Below, one piece after another: positions 24,003-34,146 of a stretch of 64,000 bases of DNA. This stretch comes from Hsuehochloa calcarea. Its lineage: Eukaryota > Streptophyta > Magnoliopsida > Poales > Poaceae. The stretch is from the NCBI GenBank assembly GCA_036346395.1, contig CM070615.1:5523534-5587533 (forward strand). The letters are read 5' to 3'. Both the position numbers and the translations under genes were made by a program. Numbering within the stretch: position 1 is the first letter of the stretch; every line of letters begins with the position of its first letter. The notes below the pieces were generated by a model, which worked only from the letters and a program-made list of their open reading frames with translations, did not search any database and was not told the origin of the DNA.

Positions 24003-24411
24003 CCTTATGTCGCGTATCTCTGGTCGAAAACCTGGTCGTAGGACTGGTCTTGGGGTGGTCTTGAGCAGTACATGCTATCTCTGGTCGTAGATTGTGTCCA
24101 ACGAGTCCAACTGGTCGTAGACCTTCTTGAAGTGGTCGTAGACCCTGCGGAACTAGTCGTAGATCTTCTTGAACTGGTCGTAGTCCTAGATTTCTAAGTA
24201 CAAGTAAATCATCTCCATTAGGTAGCATCATAGAGTTCTCAAATAATACATTCAGCCCTAGAAACGAATTTACCTGATAAATTAAGTGACGTGCTCGAGC
24301 TCTTGTTATAGGACCTTGTAGTTCAGCAACCGGATCTTGAGGATTTTGTGTAGTGCATGTATCCGAAGGAGTGATGTCCTCATCACCTGGTTTCTGGATT
24401 GACATCCCTGT
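24003..24411 (-). pseudogene. Element Y pol C-terminal fragment with in-frame 30-bp repeats
   Basis: The minus strand encodes GDEDITPSDTCTTQNPQDP and GPITRARARHLIYQV, the family's pol C-terminus, without the TGA seen in element X. It is followed by a run of about five imperfect ten-codon repeats (LRPVQED / LRLVPQG / LRPLQEG / LRPVGL; plus-strand motif CTGGTCGTAG, about 24050-24185). It joins on the right, near 24412, to a gag fragment in another frame, so the whole of protease to integrase is missing here. The 3' UTR then runs into LTR2. Confidence 0.8.
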
Positions 24412-24720
24412 ATCTCTATCTCAGCTTTACAAGCAAGATGAAATAAGCGAGTGATAGAATTGTATTCTTTATAGTCAAGTATGTCCTGAATTTCACGGTG
24501 TAAACCTCCCAAAAATCTAGCCATCTTAGCATCTTCAGTTTCTTCTAAACCACAACGCAATAAACCAGTTTACAATTCTTGATAATAATCCTCTACAGAA
24601 TTACTATCTTGTCTTAAGCGTTGCAATTTATTAAGCAAATCACGAGAATAATATGAAAGTACAAATCTATGCATCATTGCTCTTTTCAAAGCATTCCATG
24701 TTCTAGATATGTTCTGATTA
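24412..24720 (-). pseudogene. Gag fragment after LTR1 (element X)
   Basis: Minus-strand gag remnant with MRCGLEETEDAKMARFLGGL and REIQDILDYKEYNSITRLFHLAC, homologous to Y gag (MARFYRGLRHKIQDIVDY) but clearly diverged. Upstream codons (about 24560-24720) continue the homology with stops. It ends abruptly at about 24412, where a Y pol C-terminus begins. I read it as the gag of outer element X, whose pol resumes at 16901. Confidence 0.75.
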
Positions 24721-25639
24721 GTATGGAAATATTCAAAAAGTAGTTCAAAGTACGAGTTACAAGTGCTGGTCTTAGTCTAAACCAAGTCTAGTTAGTGCAA
24801 CTCGTAAGAACGACTAGGAGCAACAACGGGAAGGCCAGCACAAGAACTATCAAAGCAAGCGAGCAATGCATTAACCATGCCAATCTAAATAAGGGAAAAA
24901 ATCAAGAAAAGAGCCAGCTCTGAATATCTTTTTTTTCCCTTTTTTTGCTCTTTTTTTGTGAATCCGCGCCTGACTCAAATGTCTTCGAAATCCTCTTCGG
25001 ACCTAGGGATGTATATGGCTCACAAACTTTTTGTAAAAGACAGGGGTATAAAGGTAATTAAAATATACTCTCTCTCTCTAAACTATGATTTTTTATCGCG
25101 TTGCCGAAGTCAGATGAATCTTATGTTTCCTTCTGGCAACACGAAACAACCTCTTTTAGCTCGCGGTGGTAGGGTGGCAAGTGGTCGCAGCAACAAGATG
25201 GTCGAGTGGTGGTTGAGCGCGTTGGTGCCGCGGTAGTGATTAGCAATGGCGGTAGGCGCCGTGGTGGTTGATTGATTGCCGTAGCAGGCATTTTGGTGGC
25301 TGCAGCAAAGGTCGGTAGGTAGCAGCGGGGTAGGGGTGATGGGTGCCACGGCAGCGAAGGCAACAACGCTACAGGGGGTGATGAGTACTGCGGCAGAACT
25401 AGACGGCTTGCAAGAGACTCCAAACTAGACCAATCTAGACAGAAACCAGCATAATGACTCGATGACGCAACGAAAATTCAACAATGCGAACTAACAGAAA
25501 CAAATTGCAATGGCTCAAAGGGCTCGGTATGGATGATAGATGCAATATTTTTTGGCAATTTTCTGGACTCTAGGTATGAAAAATGAATCTACTACTAGAA
25601 AACTAGAACTCTCACCGATCAACTATAGCTCTGATACCA
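24721..25639 (-). mobile_element. Leader and primer-binding site after LTR1 (element X)
   Basis: The minus strand starts with TGGTATCAGAGC (25639-25628), two bases after LTR1. It shares with the Y leader the sequence around the CT repeat (25066-25079) and GGGGTATAAAGGTAATTA (25043-25060), but is otherwise diverged. A GGT/GCC-rich stretch (25160-25400) produces spurious open frames. No further gene is seen. Confidence 0.75.
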
Positions 25640-25641
25640 CT

Positions 25642-26197
25642 TAAGGAACCATGAAGGTCCTATTCTGGCCCGATCTTTCGGTGAGAAGGTAAGTTCGGTA
25701 GTAGTCGCTCAACTCTCACGATTCTAGCTACGAACTCGCAAGACTCGAAACCACGTAATCGTTGAACTGCTCGGCAAGTCATTATCAACCGTGCACGAAT
25801 ACCCAGATGATCTGATCACGAAGATCAATTCCTGCATACACCGAAGAATCATGCAAGAACAAGACAAATAGGCAATATGAAATTGTGAATATGAATTAAA
25901 ATTTATTAATAAGTGGGGTTCCGAATAACAATGTCACTGTTGATCTCGCCGGACAAAAGGACAAAGTATAAAGTAGTAAAGCTAAACTTCAATCAACAAA
26001 ACCCGACAAACCCTAAGGGTGGCGGCCACTATGTAAAGGAGGAAGAGAGGGGCGGCGGCCACTATGTAAAGGAGGAAGAGAGGGCGGCGGCCGCGGGTAC
26101 TGTTCACGTGTGAATAATACCACATGAAAAGTGCTAAACCCTAGGTGTCCAGCTCGAATTACAAGGCCCATGGCCTATTAGTATAGGTGGCGCAGCA
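25642..26197 (-). mobile_element. LTR1 (5' LTR of element X)
   Basis: Homologous along its whole length to LTR4 and adjacent to a primer-binding site on its left. The minus-strand start is TGCTGCGCCACC; the 3' end reads CCTTA instead of a CA end. It contains a local duplication of about 34 bp (GGCGGCCACTATGTAAAGG at 26022-26041 and again at about 26054-26073) that LTR4 lacks. On its right a second X pol C-terminus abuts, so this LTR was shared by two X copies. Confidence 0.78.
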
Positions 26198-26547
26198 CCA
26201 AGTTTTTTACTCAAATATTGTTAAGTGTTGGCCTAAACAATTTGATATATAGTCTTCATGCTAGATTCTGCTAAGTCTCAGTATATAAATATTCATTCCT
26301 CATATGATAATCTCCATGCTTGGTGCTGCTATCATCTTCATTTAGCTTGCCTCCTGATCCTTGATTCCTAAGTAAAATAATATTACGTGCTTTAGGTAGC
26401 ATCAAAGAGTTCGTAGAATATAGATGCACTCCGAGAAACGAAGTCACCTAATAATTTAGTTGGCGAGCACGTGCTCTAGTAATTGGTCTTTGCACATTAG
26501 AAGCAGTAGGGATGGTTGTATCAGTGGAAGGAATGTCCTCATCACCC
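26198..26547 (-). pseudogene. Element X pol C-terminal fragment (second X copy)
   Basis: Minus strand, colinear with 3782-4130: GDEDIPSTDTTIPTASN, then PITRARARQLNY and a stop, then VTSFLGVH. The TGA of the LTR4-side copy reads as a sense codon here (VQRPITRAR). Homology stops at about 26547, where plus-strand element A codons begin. This is the truncated right edge of the minus-strand complex. Confidence 0.78.
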
Positions 26548-26790
26548 GCACTCCAGGATGGCTGTGTAATCCTAGTGCCTTGGCGCGAGTTGCGTGCTCA
26601 TCTAGCTCGTGGTAACTAGGAGGTCTTGTTTTAGTGGGAGACCTTGCTCGACACCAAGACATCATAGGAGCTATTGGACGACTTCAAGCGTTGCTACCCC
26701 TCCTTTCAGCTCGAGGACGAGCTGTTTACCGAGGGACGGAGATATGTGATGGTCGGCATCACATATCAGAGGTGCAAATCACGCCAATCA
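26548..26790 (+). pseudogene. C-terminal end of element A pol (chromodomain-like tail)
   Basis: The plus strand encodes VILVPWRELRAHLARGN, then (after stops) DDFKRCYPSFQLEDELF and GITYQR. This is the usual C-terminus of the gypsy family to which element A belongs: a weakly conserved strand of the chromodomain type, then an FQLEDELF tail. Element A pol is cut at 3256/9941 just before this region. I therefore read the fragment as the rest of the same element, separated by the inserted minus-strand complex. Three stops make it non-functional. Confidence 0.75.
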
Positions 26791-27022
26791 GATATGGCGC
26801 ATTGGTTACAGTTCCACCACAGTTCAACCGGTTTCCACCGCAAACCTCTTTCAGAACACCTGCACCAACTTCAGCACCTCGTCCAATTACTCAGAACTTT
26901 TGTAATCCCGTACCAGCCAACCCCAACCCAGAGAACAACCCACAGAATGAACCCATAGTTTGTGTGGATATCGTGAGGATATGTGCACGATCTTAGAATG
27001 ATGAGTCAATTGGCAATGGCTT
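26791..27022 (+). pseudogene. Unassigned retroelement fragment, Pro/Asn-rich
   Basis: An open plus-strand frame reads RYGALVTVPPQFNRFPPQ and PITQNFCNPVPANPNPENN, of the type found in gag linker regions of plant gypsy elements near a zinc knuckle. It has no clear start, domain or stop context. It lies between the element A tail and the copia LTR. Assignment is a guess from composition. Confidence 0.35.
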
Positions 27023-28793
27023 TGTTGGTTTGCAAAATCGCGCGTTTTCGATTTTGCTTGATCTCGTCGGACCACAGCGGTCGGCCGGTGGCGGGCGGTC
27101 AGACCGCCCGTGGAGAGGTCGGACCGGCCGTGGTTGCCGGTCAGACCGGCCTTGCCCAAAAGTGGATTTTGGGGCTGAGCCAAAAATAGGTTGTGTAGGC
27201 AAGTGAGGGGAGTCTCCTGGATGTGGTCACACAATTTTTGGAGCTTCCAGTCAAAAGTTCTATTCAGTTAAAAATTCCAGAAGGTTTCGGATTTTCGAGC
27301 TGAAAATTTGGCTAAGTCTTTTCGGGCGGTCCGACCGTCGTTGTGGGATCGGTCCGACCGGCCTGAAATCGGTCGGACCGGTGGAGTGGGGCGGTCAGAC
27401 CGCCGATCACTTGAAGCTTGGCCTTCTTGGCATTGTTGTGATTTGATTGTGTTTATTGTGTGAACTTCAATGCTTTATTGTTGCATATTGCATTGCGGAA
27501 CTAACGTGGGTCAAGTTGTGAAGAACTTGTTCCCAGAGACGATTTGTTTGCCTATTGCTGTGCAGGTGGCTTGCAGGTCAACGACGTCAACGGTGAAGTG
27601 GATCGGGACTACGCTTGGAGAGCTGAGGTCCAGAACTATCATGGATGCCGATGAGGTCGTGTGACTCAAGCATGGTGCAGAATGGGCAAGACAGATCGAA
27701 CGGGTAGTTCGGTGCAGCTGGTTGCATCAGGCGGTGCGGAAGTCGGTGCAAGTCCCTGGGAGGTTCCGATGGGATTCGGACGGGAGGGACTTGGCGACGT
27801 GATGAGAGCCGCTGATCAACCTACCGTGGTGAAGCAGGCGATTGTTTCAACAGTTTGTTGTGTGTGTGGGTCCCAAATGTGAAACCCTAGGCCTCTCCTA
27901 TAAATAGAAAGGGGGGAGATGTAAAACCCTTTGAAGCATTTGGACCCCTCTTCCTTTTTCTAGGGTTTGGAGAGGAGAGGCTTGGAGAGATTGTGAGTGT
28001 GCTCTTGTGTGAGCTCTTGTCCTCCTTGTGGGAGTGGCTTTGTAAGCATCTTGTGAGATCAATCAATCTTGTGATGCTTGCTTGGAAGATCAATTGTCTC
28101 CTTTTGTGTTCTTCTCTCTTTTGATGAATTTGGTGCTTCCTTGATTCAAGTGGTTAAACTTGGTCTCTTGACCTATTTTATCTTGCTTTGATGTGTGGGA
28201 ATACTCCTAGAATCATCTAGATCATCAACCCCCACAAGCAAGTCTTGAATCAAATATTTTCATATTTCTAGGGTTTGTGCACTTCTTTGGTAAAACCTTG
28301 AGAGATCGATTCTACGAAGTGGATCTGAAGGATCGTCCCTAGAAATAGGTCTCTAATATCCTTAGGGAGGTGTGCTCCAAATTTGGTCAAGTTTCATTGG
28401 TTGAATCAAAAGTTGGACCAAATTTCATTTTGGATTTGAGCATTGTTTTTCAGTACTGGACTAAATCGGTCTGACCGATTTCTCTACGGCGGTCAGACCG
28501 CCAGCATTCAGACCGCCAGTTGAAGGCCGGTCGAACCGATTTCAAACCGGTCAGACCGCCCTTGGTAGCCGGTCAGACCGCCAGTGCCCAGACCAGACTA
28601 GTGAGATCATTTCGCCACATTTGTGTCGTGTGGTTAACGAGGTTATCGAATTCAGCACAAGACTTCCTCTGTGCGCTTACTGATCTTCTTAGCTTTCGTA
28701 GCTAAAGGAGTAAAGTTCGTGTTGAATTTGATTAAGGCGAGAAATTCGAGAAAGCGCCTATTCACCCCCCCTAGTCGCCTTTACGGTCCTACA
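27023..28793 (+). mobile_element. 5' LTR of a Ty1/copia element (about 1.77 kb)
   Basis: The 3' end GTCCTACA at 28793 is followed two bases later by a tRNA-Met primer-binding site. A TATA box TATAAATAG lies at 27899-27907, followed by an AGGGTTTGGAGAGGAG-type leader. The 5' border is uncertain; TGTTGG at 27023 is the best candidate. It contains at least twelve imperfect palindromes of GGTCAGACCG/GGTCGGACCG type, clustered at 27089-27405 and 28468-28585. Confidence 0.6.
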
Positions 28794-28795
28794 AG

Positions 28796-28807
28796 TGGTA
28801 TCAGAGC
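28796..28807 (+). other. Primer-binding site (initiator tRNA-Met) of the copia element
   Basis: TGGTATCAGAGC, two bases after the LTR end CTACA. It fixes the plus orientation of the element and the 3' border of its LTR. Confidence 0.9.
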
Positions 28808-28848
28808 TGGTTAGCTCTTCTCATAGATCTTAACCGGTCTTTGGAGCC

Positions 28849-29031
28849 ATGGCGACTGACAGGTATACACCCAGGCCACATGTTTTTGATGGAGTTGATT
28901 TTGCTTATTGGAAGGCCCGAATGCAGGCCTTCATCGAGGCTCAAGGGCATGCAATTTGGCTTAAGGTGAAAAACCCTTATGTCGTGCCAGCCGATGACAA
29001 TTTGATCACTCCAGATGTCGTCAAGGATTAG
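28849..29031 (+). pseudogene. Start of copia gag, truncated
   Basis: An ATG at 28849, 41 bases after the primer-binding site, opens MATDRYTPRPHVFDGVDFAYW and KARMQAFIEAQG. This matches the N-terminus of plant copia gag proteins of the UBN2/retrotran_gag type (F-G-x-x-F-x-x-W-K pattern). After about 61 codons it meets a stop and the sequence changes to gypsy RNase H at about 29032. The rest of the copia element is absent. Confidence 0.8.
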
Positions 29032-29690
29032 GATGCGTCCTGGTGCAAGAAGGAAGAGTCGTCGCTTATGCGTCAAGGCAATTGAGACCCTATGAAGAGA
29101 ATTACCCTACCCATGATCAGGAATTAGCTAATGTAGTGTATACTCTGAAGATTTGGCGGCATTACCTCATTGGTAATCGCTGTGAAGTATACACAGATCA
29201 TAAGAGTCTGTAGTATATTTTCACTCAGTAAGATTTGAACATGAGACGGAGAAGATGGTTGAAGTTAATAAGGATTAAAACCTCGGAATCCACTACCATC
29301 CTGGTAAAGCCAATGTCGTTGCAGATGCTTTGAGCCGTAAGAGTTACTGCAATGCTTTGGAAGTGAAAGAAATCTGTTCGGAACTTCAAGAGGAATTTCA
29401 AAAGCTGGAGCTACAGGTTGTATCTGAAGGATTTGTGGCTAATCTAGAAGTACAGTCTACTTTGGAGAAACGGATTTATGAAGTCCAACCAAATGACCCA
29501 GAAATCTCCGACAACAAGAAGAACGTGGCAGAAGGGAAATTCAAGGACTTCACCAGAGATGATCAAGATGTGCTATGGATCAATGGATGTATCTGCGTAC
29601 CAGACATTGTTGGGTTGAGACAACTAATCTTGAAGGAAGCCCATGACTCAAAGTATTCGATTCACCCTAGTAGTACTAAGATGTATTAGG
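29032..29690 (+). pseudogene. Element E: gypsy RNase H end and linker
   Basis: The plus strand begins inside RNase H: VLVQEGRVVAYASRQL-like codons, NYPTHDQEL, IWRHYLIGNRCEVYTDHKSL (29040-29210). Stops occur at about 29080 and 29211. The linker follows (HPGKANVVADALSRKSY...), then the first part of the integrase zinc-binding region (LILKEAHDSKYSIHPSSTKMY) to a stop at 29690. The upstream part of the element is replaced by the copia fragment. Clade inferred as Tekay/Del-type chromovirus from the long LTR and the C-terminus. Confidence 0.85.
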
Positions 29691-30934
29691 ATGTTAAGAA
29701 TAAGTTTTGGTGGACAAATTTGAAGTGAGAAGTCGCAGAGTTCGTTGCCTTGTGTGACGTGTGCCAGAAAGTAAAGGCAGAACATCAGAGAACAGCAGGT
29801 TTGTTACAACCGCTAAAGATTCCAGAGTGGATGTGAGAAGAGATTGGAATGGATTTCAATACTGGTTTACCCATGACTCAATTGGGTTATGATTCGATTT
29901 GGGAAATAGTTGATCGTTTGACCAAAGTTGCTTATTTCTTGCCAGTTAAAACTACTTACCCAGGAGATCACCTTGCAGAGTTATATATGTCAAGAATTGT
30001 CAGTTTGCACGGTGTGCCAAAGAAGATAGTATTAGATCAAGGATCTCAGTTCACCTCTCGCTTTTGGCAGAGTCTGCATGAAGCATTGGGAACTCATCTG
30101 AATTTTAGCAGCGCGTACCATCCTCAAACAGATGGACAGACTGAAAGAGTCAATCAAATATTGGAAGATATATTGAGAGCTTGTGCTTTAGCCAATACTA
30201 CCAGCTGGGACAAGAGTTTATCGTATGCAGAATTCTCGTACAACAACAGTTATCAAGCTAGTTTGCAAATATCACCATTTGAAGCCTTGTATGGTCGTGC
30301 TTGTAGAACCCCTTTGAATTGGTCAGAAACAGTTGAACGTTTGGTATTTGGACTAAATATTATCCAAGAAGCAGAAGAACAAGTGGCCATGATCAGAGAA
30401 AGATTAGAGATAGCTCAGTCGAGGCAGAAAAGTTATACTGATAATCGTCGCCGTGATCTTAGCTTCGAACTAGAAGATTTTTTTTATCTCCGAGTTACTC
30501 CACTCAGAGGTGTCAAATGGTTTCATGTCAAAGGGAAACTTGCCCCTAGGTATGTTGGTCCGTTCAAGATTTTAGAACGCCGTGGAGATGTTGCTTATCA
30601 GTTGGAGTTGACGCAGTCGTTAGCAGGAGTACATGATATCTTTTATGTCTCTCAGTTAAAGAAGTGTCTTTGTGTGCTAGAAGAACAACCTCCGTTGGAT
30701 GCAATTGAGTTGAAAGAAGATCTCACTTGCAAAGAGCAGCCAGTCAAGATTTTGGATGTTGCGGAGTGTCATACCAGAAGCAAGACAGTTCATTTTTGCA
30801 AGGTTCAGTGGAGCAACCACGCAGAAGGAGAAGCAATGTGGGAGCGTGAAGAAGACCTAAAGGCCGAGTTCTTTAGCCTCTTCTCTAGCTTGTCTGTATC
30901 TCGAGGACGAGATTCCTTTAATGGGGGGTTGTAA
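29691..30934 (+). pseudogene. Element E integrase with chromodomain-like C-terminus
   Basis: After CDVCQKVKAEHQ and two stops, an uninterrupted frame of 361 codons (29849-30934) covers the integrase core: MDFNTGLP, VDRLTKVAYFLPV, VLDQGSQFTSRFW, HPQTDGQTERVNQ. It goes on through the GPY/F region (LAPRYVGPFKILERRGDVAYQL, HDIFYVSQL) to a chromodomain-type end (PVKILDVAE, KVQWSNHAEGEAMWEREEDL). The catalytic Asp/Asp/Glu positions are kept, although the usual S-D-R/Q before the second block reads VLDQG. The stop overlaps the LTR start. This is the longest intact retroelement frame in the window, but it lacks its N-terminus. Confidence 0.9.
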
Positions 30935-33900
30935 CATCCCAATTTTCTGAGCTTTAAAAAATCTTTTGATTAGTTAGTAGTGGGAAAAATACACCATTTG
31001 AAATTTTATTGAATTTTAATTAAAGCTTAACATGGACTTTAGCATCAAAAAAATTTAATTTGATTAATCCCAACATCCATAATTGTCAAAACTATTTTAT
31101 TTGAATTCCATGTGCTTGGGTATATTTTCTAGAATTTTTCCGAGTTCATTTGCTATTTTCCAATTGTTATTTGAATTTTCTGGAATTTTCTAAAAAGAAA
31201 AGTTATTTAAAAATCTCCAGAGCATTAACGGGCCAAACCCATCTCTCGCTGCCTAGCATCAGGCGGCTTGGCTCGCCCACAAGCTGCTGCTTGCCTCTCT
31301 CGACAGTGGTCCCCACCTGTCGGTCTTCCCTTCCCACACCCGTGTCGCTTCGCCTCGCTGCCAGCTGGTCCCGCCGTCTTCGTCGTCCCCGCGTCGTCGT
31401 CTCCCTCGCGCTGTCACCTGCGTCCGCCATTGCCAGAGCTCGAAGCTTCTCCCGACAACGCGCTTTTCCAACAGGATCGTCCCAGATTTTCACATCAAAT
31501 CATATCCCTTATCTCCCCACGTCCAAATCTCGCCAAATTAGATCTCCAATCGGTTTCAAACTCCCAGATTTCCGGGTTTTGTTTTCGTGTTCGAATCGGA
31601 CTCGATTTGGGGATTCCCTATCCCAGCACGCCCGAGCCCTATAAATAGCCCCCTAGGATCGCCTGGTACTCTGTAACCCAAAGCCGCCACTCTCGTCGCC
31701 CTGAGAGCCCTAGTGCTGCCGCAATTCGATTATTAGGGTTTTCGGTCGAGCTTCTTCTTTTCTGAATTGCACCACCACCGTCGTCGCCTCGTCGCCGTGG
31801 AGCACGCCATCGGGACCGCCGTTGCCAGAGCTACCCAGTGCGCCCCTCCCCGCCGCCGAAGCATCGCCGAAGCCCCCGTCTCACAATATCAGATCGCTTC
31901 CGCCGCTTCGATCTCGCCGCCGGTCATCACCGTCAATCTCAGCCACCCGTGAGTGCACCCCTCAGTACACAATAGCGCCAGCTACCCGTCGGTACCACTC
32001 ACCGCCGTTAGATCGCGGCCGTTCACCAGCGACCATCAGAACCCGAGCTCCGCCACTCGCTGACGTCCACGTCGACCTCCACCTCAGCGCCAACGTCGGC
32101 CCCGTGCGCATGTGTCGTCAACGTGGCGCCAGATCAGCACTCACGTGGCGCAGGCGTGGCACGGTCCACCGGCCTCAGTTTCAACTGGCTCGGTGGACTT
32201 GGTCCATCGTGAGCCGTAAGACTCACATGTGGGTCCCACATGTCAGTATTTTTTAATATATTTTTAAAAAATCCTTCGCTGACGTTAGCATTGTGCAATT
32301 ATCCTATTTTTTAGTTGAAAAATAATTTGGATAAATCCAATAAATCCTTTTTAGGGTATTTTCTTTAGATTCAATCTTCCAAAGCTCATATCTTTTGCAT
32401 CCAAACTTCGATTGAGCCCATTCAAAATTTTAAATTCATATAAAATCGATGTCTATTTATTTATTTATGATTTTTATTTAATTTTTGGAGTTTATTTCGT
32501 CTCTGTTATTTATTTATTTATTTTGTTTGCGAATAAACGTTAATTCTTCGAGGACTTTTGAAGGAGGAGTGCCTCAAGATCAAGATCAGCACCTAGACCT
32601 ATTTCAAGACAAGTCATACCTTTGATCATATTGAACCCAGTTTTCAAAATACTTTGTTTCAAATTACTGCATTCTATTTCAAGTATTTATTTAAATACTT
32701 TTGGGTTTAGTTATTAATCCAAATTGTTATATCCACCTTGTCTATTGTTATGTCATAATCTTTTGTTACTCTAGGTTGGTTCATTATTAGTTGGTATTAT
32801 CGTAGCACCAATGTGAGTTGATTAGATACGAGTAGATTGCTTAGCCATGCTAGGAGTCATCATCTCATGTGAGTGCAAATACAAACTTGACTAAGTGATT
32901 ATGGAACTGTGTGATAAAATTGTGTGTGTTGTGTACTATTACTTGCTGATAACATGTATTGCACTTAACCAACAGGGTGGGAAAAGATTTAGACTGAGGC
33001 AAGTGGTGGATACTGTGTGATGGTGGAAACTGTGTGAATGAAAATATTGGTATGTGTGACATCTAGTTAGAAATTGAAAGTCTTGCCTTGGTCAATTAAG
33101 GACTTAACTTTGTACGCCATTGAACTAAGCCTTGCTGTACAACCACATGCCTGGTATGGAATAGGCCTAACTTAGTAAGTTATGGAATCTTGGCGAATAG
33201 GTTAGACTGTGTGACAGGGTGGAAGGTGTGTACCGCTGTGTTTGGGTCACATCTATGAGCGATTCGTCGTTTTCAGATCCAATGGTGTGTGTCGTTCCAA
33301 GGGCTGTGTTTACAAATTGGACAGCGGTAAAGCACATCGGGAGTGTCAATGCTTGAGGTGAAGTTTCTGAAAAGTTTTGTTGTGATCAGTCCTGATCCAG
33401 TTGATTGCATCCTGTGGGTAAAGTGTACAATCTCTACAGAGTGTTAAATCAATCTATTCGAATAGCCGCATCCGCGGTCATGGACATGCTCAGGGATTTC
33501 ACATGAGGGGTAGATTTTCATAAAATATTTAGGAAAGGAGCTGTGTGATCTAAATCATATGGCTGTGTGAATAACTTATTTAGACTGTGTGTTCTTTGTG
33601 AAAATAAACATCAAATTATTATTATTTATTTGTTTTTGTTATGTTTTCAATCTATTATTTGTATTCAATTGAAAATATTGTATTTATGTAAAATAACCAC
33701 AGAAGTCATTCCTTTGGAATAAGCCATCATCTATAAATTGCATTATATGGTATGACTTGCGAGTACGATTGTGTACTCATGCTTGCTTCAAACAATCAAC
33801 AGAAGTGAAGTAGTTTTCGCCTACATTTGAGAAGGAGTTCTACGGAGGTGCTGATCGTTAGGGTCTTGATCCCAGTCAGTTGCTTGTGGCGAATTGATGG

Positions 33901-34146
33901 GATTTCGCTGAAGTTTAATTTTGTTCATCTGCTGCTATTTACTTATTGTCAGCCCTGCGTGGCTTAATAAATGTAAACTCGACCATAAGGTCAAAACCAT
34001 TATTTGCTATTCAAATTAGTCGCTTATTCTATTAATCGTCTTGTGTGGATCGATATTCATCTATATTGATACTGTGTGCACTAGCGTGATCCTGAACTAG
34101 TGCAGAATACACAGAGGGTTCAGAATTGCATTTTTGGGTCCCGACA
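30930..34146 (+). mobile_element. 3' LTR of element E (about 3.2 kb)
   Basis: Begins TGTAACATCCC at 30930 right after a purine-rich tract (AATGGGGGG, 30920-30928), the expected polypurine tract. A TATA box (CCTATAAATAGCC) at 31638-31650 marks U3/R. A CT/CG-rich 5' leader-like region follows at 31680-32260, then AT-rich R/U5. The end is taken at GGGTCCCGACA (34146) by analogy and is less certain. No host gene is apparent inside; open frames at 31150-32256 are compositional. Confidence 0.72.
31640..31648 (+). promoter_or_regulatory. TATA box in the element E LTR
   Basis: TATAAATAG in a GC-rich setting about 710 bases into the LTR. This is the usual place for the retroelement promoter. Confidence 0.6.

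Noticed and set aside
24868..25423. Possible gene in the GGT/GCC-rich stretch right of the D gag fragment
   Set aside because: It is the untranslated leader of a gypsy element between primer-binding site and gag; the frames are short and conflict across strands.
31150..32256. Open frames of 126-164 aa near a TATA box
   Set aside because: They lie within the long LTR of element E downstream of its promoter, in low-complexity CT-rich sequence; no domain or family resemblance.
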